The notes under the pieces are model-generated. The model had not been told where the DNA came from, searched no databases, and was given only the letters and a program-made list of their open reading frames with translations. From the NCBI GenBank assembly GCA_964059195.1, contig CAXKWD010000003.1, forward strand, positions 15,110,606 through 15,174,605: 64,000 bases of DNA, given 5' to 3'. The position numbers and the translations under genes were made by a program. This DNA is from Ectobius pallidus. Taxonomy: Eukaryota; Arthropoda; Insecta; Blattodea; Ectobiidae. Positions 1 through 10,532 of the stretch are shown here, piece by piece. Every line of letters starts with the position of its first letter. Within the stretch, counting starts at the first letter, position 1.

Positions 1-247
1 CCATAATATGGAGCTGATGAAGCTAGCACACAGAGCAAATTCTTTAAAAATAGAAGTTCATTACAAGTAAATCTGTAAAAACAAAATTGTTAAAAAGTGA
101 TTATAAAGGGTCTTTCATTAAGCACTTCCTATCTTTAAATTTCAATAAAACAAAGTATGTGTGAGATATCATCGAAATTTTTTATTCGTTTGAAAGGCCT
201 ATCGATGCCATTATGTATGGAATATAACATCCTGCATAGGTCATAAA

Positions 248-1217
248 TAAAGCCCGGATTTTCATGCACTATCAAACTTAAAAACATGCATGCATTCATG
301 CACTATCGTATCTCCAAATATGCGCAATGAAGGGCGAAAAATGCGCTATCAAAAATCCGCATTGTACTGCAATATATTTCAATTTCTCTTAAAACAATAT
401 ACAACAACGAGTTTTTCCAAATTCTTCTCATTTAAACTCGTGCGTTTATCAGTTAGGACATTCTTGAACGCAGAAAAGGATCTTTCTACTTCACAAGAAG
501 TAACAGGTAAGTAAGGGAAGAAATTTGACTGAGGGTGATATCGAATTCCATACCTTTTACACTTTTTATACACTATACGTCTTTCACTGTTATCAGAAGT
601 TTAAGATCAGGATTTTAATGAAGTACCTTAATAAGTTTTTCCCTGTCGCACCCATTTCTCCACAATACGAATCTAAAGATAATTCAACATCTTCAACAAT
701 GGCTAGTGACTGACAAATTTAAGCAGTGAACATTCTGTTTAGCAGTTTTCTTTCAATGGAAGGTCGGCGAGTCGGAATTTTCTATTGTAGCCAGTTGTAT
801 TATATTACTGTTTATTTATGGTAAACAGTAGTTTGCACTCTCAAATCGATGCAGGTGGCAGAATCTGTTGCCAAGTCAATCAGTACAACATTTTTACGTT
901 TCTTTGAAAAGCCGAGATTTTAGAGAGGCACATTCATAATATGCACAGTTATGCATGGTAACTTGATATTATGCACTAAAACCAGAAAATGAGGGTTTAT
1001 ATGCATTAAAAACGTCTGAATATGCTATATTAAACCAAAAAAATCCAAAACATGCATTATGCATGAATTTTGCCATAAAAAGGCCGAAATATGCAAACAT
1101 GCACGGAAAAAATATGGTTATTTGGAATCCATAAGTCATGTAATGAGTAACTACAAAGTTTGAGAAATCTAACCAAATTATATAAAAACATGCATTTGCA
1201 TGGAAATCCGGGCTCTA
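248..1217 (-). mobile_element. Internally deleted hAT transposon with 8-bp TSD
   Basis: The ends form short inverted repeats (left TAAAGCCCGGATTT, right AAATCCGGGCTCTA) flanked on both sides by the perfect 8-base duplication GTCATAAA (240-247 and 1218-1225). An 8-bp duplication and this terminal style are hallmarks of hAT elements. Minus-strand frame 379-573 encodes the C-terminal hAT dimerisation domain, so the 5' end lies near 1217. At 970 bp it is far shorter than an autonomous hAT (about 3 kb or more), and most of the transposase gene is gone. The part near 800-900 is shared with hAT copies at 34293-35045 and 50393-51166. ATGCA words are scattered through both flanks of the remnant. Confidence 0.85.
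379..573 (-). pseudogene. hAT transposase C-terminal dimerisation (hATC) domain remnant
   Basis: The 64-residue frame contains LPVTSCEVERSFSAFKNV, followed by LTDKRTSLNEKNLEKL. This is the recognisable hATC signature: P-hydrophobic-S, then E-R-SFSA, then KR--L--E-LE-L. This domain mediates transposase dimerisation. No catalytic RNase-H-like region with its acidic residues is present in frame, so the fragment cannot be a working transposase. The ATG at 573 is just the first in frame; the real protein would have been read through from upstream. Confidence 0.88.
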
Positions 1218-1246
1218 GTCATAAACATCCGAACCCTAGTTATGAA
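1218..1246. repeat. Terminus of an older hAT-type element (TAGGGTTC family)
   Basis: Immediately right of the hAT at 248-1217 the sequence reads GTCATAAACATCCGAACCCT then A. This matches the terminal repeat of the hAT element at 26765-28052, in inverse orientation. It means the 248-1217 element inserted into the end of an older TAGGGTTC-type element. The other end of that older element was not found and may lie before position 1. Confidence 0.55.
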
Positions 1247-1320
1247 TATGACACTATAATATTTATATTGTTTCTTCCAAAGGTCACCAGTTGGACATGC
1301 CTGACATGGATTATATAGGC

Positions 1321-2110
1321 TCGTAGTAGTAGTAGTAGTAAGTATTCTGCCTTCCGGCAGGTTTTCAAACTTGGTACGCGAATTTTGTTTTCCAAAACTG
1401 TCTATCCTCTGCTTCCTCCTTCAGCATCCAATATTTCCGCTTTTCCCTTAAATCGTCCAACAGCTGAATTCTTCTTCTTCCAAGTCTAGTTGTACCCTCC
1501 AATCTTCCTTCTACGACATCATGTAATAAGCAGTTCCTTCTGAGAATGTGCCCAACCCAGTTTGCTTTCCTCTGACGAATTGTGTGTATGATTGACTTCT
1601 TCTCACCCACTCTACTCAGAACCTCTTCGTTTGTCACCATGTCCATCCACTTTATATTTTCTATCTGTCTCCAGCACCACATTTCAAAACTTTCTAAATA
1701 TTTCTTCTCTAATTTCCTCAAAGTCCATGTCTCTGATCCATACAAAGCAATACTCCAAATATAACACTTCACCAGGTTTTTACGTAGCTCTAGGTTCAGA
1801 CTACTAGTTAGCAGAGTTCTCTTCTTCATAAATGCTTTCTTGGCCATGACAATTCTTGATCTTATCTCCTTGGTGCAATAGGCATCTTTCGTCAGTACAC
1901 TTCCTAAGTATTTGAACTGGTTCACGTTCTCTAATTCTTGATTTCCCATGATAATTTGAAGCGGCTCTTCTCTCTTCGATATCCTCATCACCTTCGATTT
2001 ACCTATGTTGATTTCCATTCCATACTTTCTTCCTGTTTCCACCAGCCTGTCAATCATTCCTTGCAATATTTCTTGTTTCTTTGCTAGAATCACCAGGTCG
2101 TCCGCACAGG
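1321..2110 (-). mobile_element. 5'-truncated non-LTR retrotransposon (LINE), RT 3' part
   Basis: A minus-strand LINE fragment whose 3' end finishes in a short (TAC)n tail (TAG repeats at 1325-1340 on the plus strand). It is truncated just upstream of the reverse transcriptase active site. Only the end of ORF2 is retained, which is typical of abortive target-primed reverse transcription. The 3' (TAC)n tail resembles that of the unrelated LINE at 16987-17700. Confidence 0.85.
1365..2108 (-). pseudogene. Reverse transcriptase C-terminal part, RTE/BovB-like family
   Basis: An open frame runs about 240 residues from ATG at 2093; the same frame continues upstream through CADDLVILAKK, the RT catalytic box normally written YADD/FADD, here with Cys at the first position. 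Downstream are the thumb and connection motifs QFKYLGSVLT, LYGSETWTLRK, FEMWCWRQI, ANWVGHILRR and GRRRIQLLDDLR. These follow the order seen in BovB/RTE and related insect endonuclease-RT proteins. Endonuclease and most of the RT are missing. The long uninterrupted frame suggests fairly recent insertion. Clade assignment is by motif memory only. Confidence 0.8.
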
Positions 2111-2427
2111 CTGGTGCAAGTTTTAAATATAAACGAAGAGGAACAGCTTCATTGTAATATTATTGTAGCAGAAATTCCTCCCCTCGGTAGCACGGGAAGA
2201 TTACTACAACATTTCTTATGGGGGGTGTATTTTGTTTGAAACAGCAGCAGAGTACAGGCTACAATATCCGGCCTTTGTGACACGGAGCGCTGTTACATGC
2301 ACAGTACTGCAACATTAACAAGCCTGGAGACACAAAGGCAAGAACATGTCTGTCACATGAAGCTGCTTGCCAGGAAAACTCTGCTTTTGTAATAGAAAAT
2401 TGTCACAATAAAGTTTTTCATTTTATC
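2111..2427. other. No gene seen
   Basis: A 317-base stretch between the LINE and the next repeat. It has moderate base composition and no long open frame, tRNA-like boxes or inverted repeats that I could recognise. Confidence 0.5.
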
Positions 2428-3130
2428 ATAGGTAATCCCACAAGAGTTTACGAGTGTATCGATATATTTGCGAGAACGAGGTTAGAGCAAATTTATCTGA
2501 TGAAGTTCGTAATCTCGTGTAGGATTTATGAAGACTATTCCATGAAGAAAACTGTAACGGATTATACAAATAATAATAATTACTTTCGTGCTTTGTTGTA
2601 TAAAAACAAAACTAACATCTGCGGGATCACGGCCTACTGTGAATCAACCATCCTTGAATCGATTCGAGTTATCACATTGTAACTAGGGCTACCAATGTTG
2701 CTTATAAGACATAGTTAACTTCATTCAGGTAAGCTAACAGCAGAACAGAATAAAAGCACACGAACTGGCTTGCACCGAATCTAAATTGTGTTTTTAAGCA
2801 ATCTACATTTTTATATTATTTCAATTTCTAAACAAGTTATGTTGTATAAAATAATTTGCTTTCGTGCTGTTTAATGGCAGCATGTGACGTATTAATCGCT
2901 GCAAACTGATACTCGCGTCTCCAGTAACGAGCAGCTGATTTTACCACGATAAAATGCCATGGTCCTGATTCCTACAAGAAAATTGTAAGATAAACGGACA
3001 TGATTGGTCTATATCCGAGGAATTGCTAAACGTTATTAGTCAATATCAAATATGGGTCGTATGATTGGAATAGTCATAGGTAATCCCACAGAGTTTACGA
3101 GTTTATCGATATATTTGGAAATAGAGCAAT
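2428..3130 (+). repeat. Interspersed repeat family K, copy 1
   Basis: Closely matches 44088-44640 over most of its length, starting in both at TCATAGGTAATCCCAC. The start motif recurs at 3073-3130, so the copy is followed by the beginning of a second unit. A further partial unit lies at 3316-3425, and a related inverted piece at 4679-4793. No terminal inverted repeat or target duplication was identified, so the class is unknown. A short frame at 2500-2682 has a counterpart in the 44 kb copy but I do not regard it as coding. Confidence 0.75.
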
Positions 3131-3202
3131 TTTTATTTCTTAATTTTACCTTAACAATAACCTATGATTACACATGCCTACGGTTATGAATATGATATTA
3201 CA

Positions 3203-3315
3203 ATACAGTGAACGCAGCTTAACGTAATCGCGGATAATGTTATCACTTTTATGCAGTCCCGTACGGATTAATACTCACACATTGAAAAAAATGCTGGTTA
3301 TTGTGATCTATTGCT
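3203..3315 (+). repeat. pogo/Tigger-like terminal fragment
   Basis: Begins TACAGTGAACGCAGCTTAAC and shares the following GTAATCGCGGATAATGTTAT segment with the longer copies at 16541-16868 and 18994-19345. The TA-CAGT start is typical of Tc1/mariner-superfamily pogo elements. Only about 110 bases remain before sequence resembling family K resumes. Confidence 0.6.
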
Positions 3316-3458
3316 AAATTGTGATATATTTGCGAGAACGAAGTTCGAACACATTTATCTGATGAAACTCGTAATCTCGAGTAGAATTTATTAAGACTAT
3401 TCCACGAATAAACAGTAACGGATTTTGTAAATAGTAAACCATGCAAACCCCAAGTTTT

Positions 3459-3487
3459 TATTATTATTATTGTTATTATTATTATTT
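3459..3487. repeat. (TTA)n microsatellite
   Basis: Short imperfect trinucleotide run with one TTG interruption. Confidence 0.8.
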
Positions 3488-3899
3488 CACGGTAAAAGCA
3501 TTGAACATAAAGATCGACCCTAATGCTTTCCGTTCTAGATACTGGTTGGTTTTATGAAAATGTAATATACAAAATTTAACTGTCTCTATAATTTACCTTT
3601 TTCTGGCTAGCCTTTAACCTATATGCAAAGAAAGTTTGTGCAACATATTTTTGCACCATTTATATGTAAATGAAATTACAATAGCAAAACGCAATGACTT
3701 TTATTTTTGAGGAAACATTTTATTGTTAGCCTACGTCGTAATCGGACTACTGGCAATACTTAAATGCTATAGGAATACTTCCAGGAAGTTCCCTGTCTGG
3801 CAGATAAATATTTTATCGGGAGTACAAGCCCTAAGAAGTGTAAAAGGGAAGTCTTGGATGATAAGCAGATTGTTTCATAACAAAGCTTTGAAGATAATC

Positions 3900-4680
3900 C
3901 ATATATCCTAATATAAAGCCACATGGCTGACTCACTCACTCACTGACATTAATGTTTGCCCACTTCCAGATGAGCTAGAAACTTGAAATATGGTACACAT
4001 ATAGCTTTTTGGCTGTAAACCACAGGGAAATTAAAAAAAGTTATTTTTATTTTATTTTTAGCTCTAAAAACCCCTCGAAAAAGGGCTTGGTTTCCACGGC
4101 AACGGTATTATCTAACAGTGTTCACATAGGGCTCTGAAACTTGAGAAATAATTATTTCTGTAAACCCAACGGGTTGGTAGAGAATATAATTCACATTCTG
4201 GAGGTTCATAATTAATTAAATCCAATTAGCCTAACATTTTTGTCTAGAAATAGCAATTTTTTTCCACCTGTTAAAGAAATATCATAGTTTATATTCTTTA
4301 TCGCATCTTTCTTGTGTATTTTACTTGTGTATTTACATGAATCTTGGTCGCTATTTCATCTTGTATCATGTCCATTTCACTTGAAATTTACTCCATAAAA
4401 TACACTTTAAATGTATGTACACTTCCAGTTGATATAGAAAACTTAGACTTGGCAAACTGATACCTTTTAGCTTGCAACCGACGGGAAAATTCCGAAAAAA
4501 ATCCCAAAGTTTTCCCACATTTATTTTTCAGTTTTATTGTGGCTAAAAGGTAATAGCCAATACAGCAGACTAATTACACGCACTCTATCTCCCATAGATC
4601 TTTAAAAAAAAACCTTCCCCGAGAAACTCAGCGGGGGTTTGGGGGCGGAGACCCCTATGAGCGAAGCGAGTTATTATTTA
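3900..4680. repeat. Probable interspersed element, class uncertain
   Basis: One side begins ATATAAAGCCACATGGCTGA followed by a CTCA run. The other ends in a G-rich block (4620-4665) with GAGCGAAGCGAG. The arrangement (AT-rich start with GACT/CACT repeats, GC-rich palindromic end) resembles the nonautonomous Helitron families elsewhere in the window. I could not find TC and CTAG termini, so the call is tentative. Only one copy lies in the window. Confidence 0.35.
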
Positions 4681-4798
4681 TAAAATCCGTCACATCTTAT
4701 TCATGTAATAGTCTTAATAAATCCTATTCGAGGTTACGAGTGTCATCAGACACTGTAAATATATCTGTAAACTCGTAAACTCTCGTGTGATTGCAATG

Positions 4799-5487
4799 AA
4801 AAAATCCCTTTAGGCAGGCCTACAGGCGAAGGTAGATTTCGAAGTGCTTTTGGTTTAATTTATTGTCGCTGCATAGCACTCTTCTTGTTTAGCCTTGGCA
4901 TGGTAAACCTGCAGTAATAAGAACTGAATTCGGTAAAGAGGAAGAGCCTACAATCATTTGTTTTGACAACAAGAATAGGATATAATATTCTGGGAGGCCG
5001 TGCGCAAGATCAGCAATGAATAAAATTAGCAAAGCAGCTAAACAAGACAAAATTATGATATTATAATAATTCTTTTAAGTGTTATTATTTTCAAACATTA
5101 AAATCTCGCGTCATATGAGAGCTATCAAGAAACTATTTATTGATTTGTAGAGTACTCATCAAGAGCTTTTCAACGATAACCCACAAGACGTAGTTTCAAA
5201 AGTTTCGAATTTTCATCCCCCACCCCCACCCCCACCCTCACTCGAACCCCTGAATCGTTGGTGTCACTGTGAACTCCATAGGGAGTACTCTAATTTATTC
5301 AAACAAAGTTTCCCTCTATACTTCATAGGGGCCGAGATAAAAATGTTTTAAAATTTCAACCCCCTCCCCCGACCACCCCCTTCGGCCAATTTTGCTCATT
5401 AACGAACTTGTCCGAACTATTGGGCCTAGAAATAACATATTAAAATTTGGTTCAAATATCTTCAAAATTACGGCCGCTAGCGTGTAA

Positions 5488-5522
<35 letters not shown>

Positions 5523-5690
5523 CACAATTTTTTTTTTTTGAACGGGCGGTGGTTTCGTACTTAGGGGAGCATGAAACGTAAAGATATGAAAGAATTTTTC
5601 GAAAATCATGAAGTGGTATCCATTGCAATAGGTAGATTTTTCTTCGAAATCTACCTAAAAATATTGTCTTATTTCTACAAGAATCTAACA
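4799..5690 (+). repeat. Interspersed repeat family R1, copy 1
   Basis: Runs from AAATCCCTTTAGGCAGGCCT through GTCGCTGCATAGCACTCTTC to GGTAGATTTTTCTTCGAAA near 5650. The same order occurs inverted at 7500-8262 and directly at 41020-41473. It contains an (AT)n run at 5493-5517, a T-run and C-rich blocks. The copy at 41 kb lacks the C-rich centre, so copies differ by internal deletion. No protein motif or clear terminal inverted repeat was found; the class is unknown. Confidence 0.75.
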
Positions 5691-5699
5691 CTCAGTCTA

Positions 5700-6252
5700 A
5701 CATACTTTCCAATGTTTCAAGTTTAATTCTTTTAAATAAAACTAGCGTAAAGTTTATTTTGCATTTATCCCCTGGATAAATACCAAATGCACTACTTTAT
5801 TAATATTATCAGAGTGAGGGAACGGGTGCAATTAGTACTATTTTACTCTACAATTCTAACATGAAAAGCCAAAATGAATGCTACCCATCACTGTATTTCA
5901 GCTAGTTCCCACATCCCCCCATAATGCTCCATTTCTGACGCCGTTGCTTATTGCGTTATATTTCAATTTCTTTCTGATGGCAGAATTCGTGAAGAGATGT
6001 GACGTAAGATATAGAGGTTGTTTTCAACAAACATCTCTCAAAATGGAAGTGAGAGAGACAGAGGAGGGGAGGGGGGGGGAGTTATTTCTCTAAGTAGGGG
6101 AATATATTGATCTCGACGAGTTGGCATCCAATGAAATGTGAGGCAAGACTTCAAAGTGACGAACCTCTAAGACAGAAAGGATAACAGATCGTCAGTTTTT
6201 TTTCTCACATCTATCCTAAACTCACATTATTCAGAAAGAAATGACAATCTAA
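5700..6252. other. No gene seen
   Basis: Intergenic sequence with a G-run near 6066-6080. The open frame at 5878-6093 has no recognisable motif and composition typical of chance frames. Confidence 0.45.
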
Positions 6253-6925
6253 TACGAGACGCATCCCTAAAGTAACTTTCCCTGAGTCCGTTTATCAAAA
6301 CAAAAGACAATTTCAAGTAAATAGTTATTACAACAGACACAGCCAGTGTTAAGCTATTTTTTCAATATATTCGCCACCGGAATTGAAACATTTGTCTTAC
6401 CGTCGCAACAACTTCTGAACACCTGTTTCGTAGAAGTGTGCCGCCTGGGATTTGAACCACCGTGTGACAACACCTTCGCCTCTATGTCATTCTCTGTCAT
6501 TCTGTGTCATTTCGTGAGGTGTAGGAAAAGATGGAATTCACTGGGAGCAAGGTCTGGCTTTTAGGGAGAATGTTTAAACACCCCCAAGTCGAACTTCTGC
6601 AGGAGACTTGCCAGGAAGTGTTTAAACATCCACTCTACAGCCCGAATTCACTCCCAGTGATTTCCATCTTTTCCTACACCTGAAGAAATTACAGGGAATG
6701 ACAGAGAGGAGATGTTTGTCACACAGTGGTTCAAATCCCTAGCAGCAAAATTATACGTCAAAGGTATTCAAAGGTTGGTTCCACGGTATGACAAATGTTT
6801 CAATTACAGTGGCGAATATGTTGAACAATAGCTGAACGCTTGCTGTATCTCTTGGACTATAATATCCATGAAATTGTGTGTTGTTTCTATAAATGGCCTC
6901 AGGGAAACTCACTTTGTGGACGTAT
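6253..6925. mobile_element. Fold-back mariner derivative, copy 1
   Basis: The two halves (about 6253-6590 and 6600-6925) are inverted copies of each other, and each consists of the 3' end of a mariner transposase gene plus its terminal repeat. The right half reads, with a frameshift, HP-YSP then FTPSDFHLF, the region around the third catalytic Asp of mariner DD34D transposases. The outer ends resemble the mariner terminus seen intact near 55780-55798 (CTTTATGGACGCGCC). Neither arm carries the 5' part of the gene, so this is a nonautonomous palindromic element. Mutations in both arms indicate age. Confidence 0.8.
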
Positions 6926-7499
6926 AATATTTTAGCTGGTGTTTCAATTGTCAAATTAATTGAAGATGGCCTTGCCATAGAAAACTGGGTAAGAAGAAAA
7001 TCGCTGAAATATATCAACCATGATCAGAAAAACGAGAAGGACGTTGGAAGAGAGAGATAAGAAGAAGCCTGTTGAGAATAAAGTTAATAAAATTAAACAC
7101 AAAACGTGAGTGAAGTAAGAACGTAAACTTGATTGAAGGTAGAACATAGACGTGGGTGAAGTTAGTAAAAGAGGAAATATGGAGAATCCAAATAAAAAAG
7201 CAACGATCGCTCAAATTCATCAAAACGGACGAGAATAGAACCATGTTATAATAAAAATGTTGAAAATGAGAAAGCGGCGTGTGGCAAAGCGATCAAGGAG
7301 AAAATTAAATAGAATGAATGAGACAGAAGAGCAAAAGACCAAACGAAAATAAATGCAAGACGTCGAAATGCTAATGAAGAAAATAAGGAAAATCACTTAC
7401 AGATTCAGAGAGGATATTTACACATATCCATGAAATATTCAGAGATTGATTGAGTGAATGATCTTATGAAATCCTATGGTTGTTTTTCAAACATGTCCT
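6926..7499. other. No gene; purine-rich strand
   Basis: The plus strand between about 6985 and 7440 is strongly enriched in A and G, a local strand asymmetry unlike its surroundings. Frames are broken by many stops and no motif was recognised. It could be an old coding remnant, but nothing supports a specific family. Confidence 0.4.
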
Positions 7500-8262
7500 T
7501 CAGATTACAATAATAATGGTCAAATAAATTGCTTTCGAAGAAAACTCTACCTATTGCAATGGAAACCATGTCATGATTTTCGAAAAATTCTTTCATATCT
7601 TTACGTTTCATGCTTCCCTAAGTACGAAATCACCGACCGTTCAAAAAAAAAAAAAAAAAAAAAAAAATTGTGATATATATATTTTATTTATTTATATCTT
7701 TACACGATAGCGGCCGTAATTTTGAAGATATTTGAACCAAATTTTATTATGATATTTCTAGGCCCAATAGTTCGGACAAGTTCGTTAATGAGCAAAATTG
7801 GCCCAAGGGGGTGGTCGGGGGAGGGGGATGAAATTTTGAAAAGCTTATATCTCGGCCCGTATGAAGTAAGTTATAGAGGGAAACTTTGTTTGGATAAATT
7901 AGAGTACTCCCTATGGAGTTCACAGTGACACCAACGATTCGGGGGTTTTGGGGGTACGAGTGGGGGTGGGGGGATGGAAATTCGAAATTTTTGAAACCAC
8001 GTCTTGTGGGGTATCATTGAAAAGCTCTTGATGAGTACCGGTACTCTACAAATCAATAATTAGTTTCTCGATAGCTCTCATTTAAGGCGAGATTTGAATG
8101 TTTGAAAAAGTGCTCTTTCCTCTTTTTTGCAATTATTATTGCGGGTTTGTCATGCCAAGGCTAAAGAAGAAGAGTGCTATGCAGCGACAGTAAATTAAAC
8201 CAAAAGCACTTTGAAATCTACCTCAGCCTGTAGGCTTGCCTAAAGGGATTTTTTAAGTTTAA
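7500..8262 (-). repeat. Interspersed repeat family R1, copy 2 (inverted)
   Basis: The reverse complement matches 4799-5690 nearly end to end, including the poly-A/AT block (7643-7690), the GGGGGTGGTCGGGG-type block and the TCTTGATGAGTACC segment. Together with copy 1 it forms an imperfect inverted pair separated by about 1.8 kb. Confidence 0.78.
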
Positions 8263-8733
8263 CAAGACCAGACAAGTAAAATAAAAGCAGTCACATGTTG
8301 TGTAACGACGTGATAACATGTTCATGTTTATCTACATGTAGTATAAGAGGCAATTCTTTTACAGCGTACAATAAAAATGACCTCTCTCCACAAATAGCGT
8401 TGACGATGGTATCAGGAGAACATACCGGCTGGAGAGAGGTATATGACACGCAAGGCGAAGCATGTATCACGTAACGTAAAGTGAAGAAACACACACACAT
8501 GCCGCAAAGTTAAATTAGAAGCATCAAGTCCCCCTTATGTGTGGGCCACGTATACTTCAAGTGTTAATATCAACACCAACAACAAGACTCATATTTAATA
8601 TGCCTCCACAACACAGAGGCAGAATCAGGGATTTATAGTGAAGAGGATCCTGGATTCCTAGGGGATTCCTAGGGGACTTCTTTTTTTGTGCCCACCCTTA
8701 CGCCCGGAGTACTTTTTTTTTTTGGTGCCCACT
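8263..8733. other. No gene seen
   Basis: Contains short runs of C and T and the phrase GCCCGGAGTA near 8701, which recurs in altered form at 9152 and 12765. No coding or RNA signal was recognised. Confidence 0.4.
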
Positions 8734-8743
8734 CTCTCCCCCG

Positions 8744-9147
8744 TCGGCCGCGGTGGTCTAGAGGTAGCGTGTCCGCCTCTAGATCCGCAGGGCGCGGGAT
8801 CAAACCCGACCGCGGTCGATGGATTTTTCAGGACGTAAAAATCCTGGGCACGGAGTCCTCCGGGAGGGACTTTAAGCTGGGGGTCCCGTGTCATAGATTT
8901 ACGGCCCGTAAAAGAACTCCAAGCCTAAATTAGAGCCTCTGGACAAAATTTCTCGGCCCTTTCACGTCCAAGAAATACTTAGTTTCCAGAGGGGGGTTGC
9001 GAGGCGATGGGCTTACCACCTGTCTCTCTACCCTCTCTCGGAAAATAAGCATATCAAAATTACTATAGGTAATGAAACCTCCATTGGAGGCCCCTTCGCC
9101 CCACCTGGGGATCATAGGGTACCAGATACAGATACAGATAGGCTACC
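8744..9147 (+). mobile_element. tRNA-derived SINE S1 with 10-bp TSD
   Basis: A tRNA-like head (8748-8818) carries an A-box-like GGTCTAGAGGTAGCG and a B-box-like GGGATCAAACCCG, the internal RNA polymerase III promoter. A body of about 300 bases follows, ending in a (CAGATA)n tail (9123-9140). CTCTCCCCCG is present on both sides (8734-8743 and 9148-9157), a plausible target-site duplication. A second, head-less copy of the body lies inverted at 52109-52545. Tail form and TSD imply mobilisation by a LINE. Confidence 0.85.
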
Positions 9148-9199
9148 CTCTCCCCCGGAGTGCCAATCCGGTCAAACCAAATTTTTATGGAAACCCCAT

Positions 9200-9440
9200 T
9201 TCCGTACTGGTTGGTTGGTATATGGTTATTTAACGACGGAGATGTCCTGCAACTTAGGCCTGTGACGTCGTCGGTGTGCCGGAATTTTGTCCCGCAGGAG
9301 TTCTCTTACATGCCATCTACTGACATGGGCTGTTACATTTATGTATATATAAATAAATGCCAGCGACGTAGGGCGGGATCAAACTCGCAACCTTGGGCGC
9401 AGGAAGCCAGGGCGATACTAACTGCGCCACCCATTTCCTT
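9200..9440 (-). mobile_element. tRNA-derived SINE S4
   Basis: On the minus strand a tRNA-like head (9440 down to about 9362) shows GGCGCAGTTAGTAT as A box and GCGAGTTTGATCCCG as B box. A body follows, ending around GTCGTTAAATAACC near 9215. No flanking duplication was found. Only one copy is in the window. Confidence 0.7.
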
Positions 9441-9451
9441 AATTTTCAATA

Positions 9452-9472
9452 TTCATGATGATGATGATGATG

Positions 9473-9509
<37 letters not shown>

Positions 9510-9517
9510 CAACAATA
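9452..9517. repeat. Compound (ATG)n/(ATA)n/(ACA)n microsatellite
   Basis: Three adjoining trinucleotide tracts. They directly precede the Helitron, probably replacing its original 5' end. Confidence 0.9.
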
Positions 9518-9518
9518 G

Positions 9519-10496
9519 GACGTGTTTGTCTATTGTCTGTCTATTTGCTGTATGTAGTGCGCGATGCCCAGCGAAATCTACTCAACGCAGAGATCTGAAA
9601 TTTTAAACATAGATGGACTGAAGGGTGGCTGAAGGCACCTCGAAGCCGGATTATTTATTTTCGATTTCGTTCGCAAGTTATGAGTGAAAAACTGGCAGAA
9701 AACGTGATTATTTTTTGCTCTATCGAAGCATCGGTTTTCGGTAATACGATTCAACTGTCGAAATCAATTACAGGTGGCTTTGCCTTCTTTTGCCATAACT
9801 TGGAAATAAAAGCATCGCGATTTTTTCAATATATCGCATGGAATCATTAATCCCTTTGATTCTGTAAGCTAACTCTGGTCGATTCGTTTGTTTATAACGC
9901 CAAGGCCCGCAGACATCTGAAATTTTCAACACAAAACGGAAGACGGATAATTAATGTAAGCCTAAATGGGCAAACATTGATCGATTTGGACGGAACTCAC
10001 TATGCAGGGGTTTTCTCAGTCAGGGAACTCGAATCTGATGTCATTTTTCCCAGGCGGCGCTTTCTAATCGTGGAATGAACTCCAAAGCCGGATTGTTAGC
10101 AGTTTCATTATAATTATTAATCGTTGAATTTACGAATGATTCGCACGTAAGTGTTATTAAATATGATGTTTTAGTTATGTAGCTCTTAATTCTTAATTTC
10201 TGAATTAATTCTGTGGCTTGGTTAAAAAAGGCCAATGTCAATTTCTTGCAAGAGATCTATGCATTATTTACCTCGGCTAGTCTTTATCTTTCGTATACTA
10301 AAAGTGCCAATGTCTGATGCTATTAATAGACATAATACCGAAACCTTAGAGGCCAATGTCGGAAGTTCTCACCAAAAAAACAATTACTTCTATAAAGCCT
10401 TCAAAAACAGTTATCTCAAAAGCAAGTTTTATGACATTGGCCCTTTTAGAACCAAGCCACAGAATTTTCTCGGGCGAAGCAGCGGGTACCTGCTAG
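9519..10496 (+). mobile_element. Nonautonomous Helitron, family B, with nested MITE
   Basis: Aligns with the complete family-B Helitron at 24238-24889: the GCGATGCCCAGCGAAATCTA block, the GCATCGCGAT block, the GTCAAGGCCCGCAGACAT-like block and the 3' hairpin TCGGGCGAAGCAGCGGG. It finishes CTGCTAG with T at 10497, as Helitrons do. The 5' TC terminus is not preserved. A 260-bp MITE (10207-10466) splits it shortly before the 3' hairpin. There is no Rep or helicase coding sequence. Confidence 0.82.
10207..10466. mobile_element. MITE with ~34-bp TIRs nested in a Helitron
   Basis: The ends are inverted repeats: AATTCTGTGGCTTGGTT on the left and AACCAAGCCACAGAATT on the right, continuing inwards to GGCCAATGTC / GACATTGGCC. 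The word CCAATGTC recurs internally near 10309 and 10353, so three direct and one inverted copy are present, which could be transposase-binding repeats. Comparison with uninterrupted Helitron copies shows it is an insertion. Superfamily unknown; no clear target duplication. Confidence 0.75.
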
Positions 10497-10532
10497 TAAA
10501 CAATATAAGCGACAATAGTATATGTTATAGAT

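Noticed and set aside
2500..2682. 60-codon frame with a similar frame at 43981-44253
   Set aside because: Lies in repeat family K; similarity follows the nucleotide repeat and there is no known protein motif.
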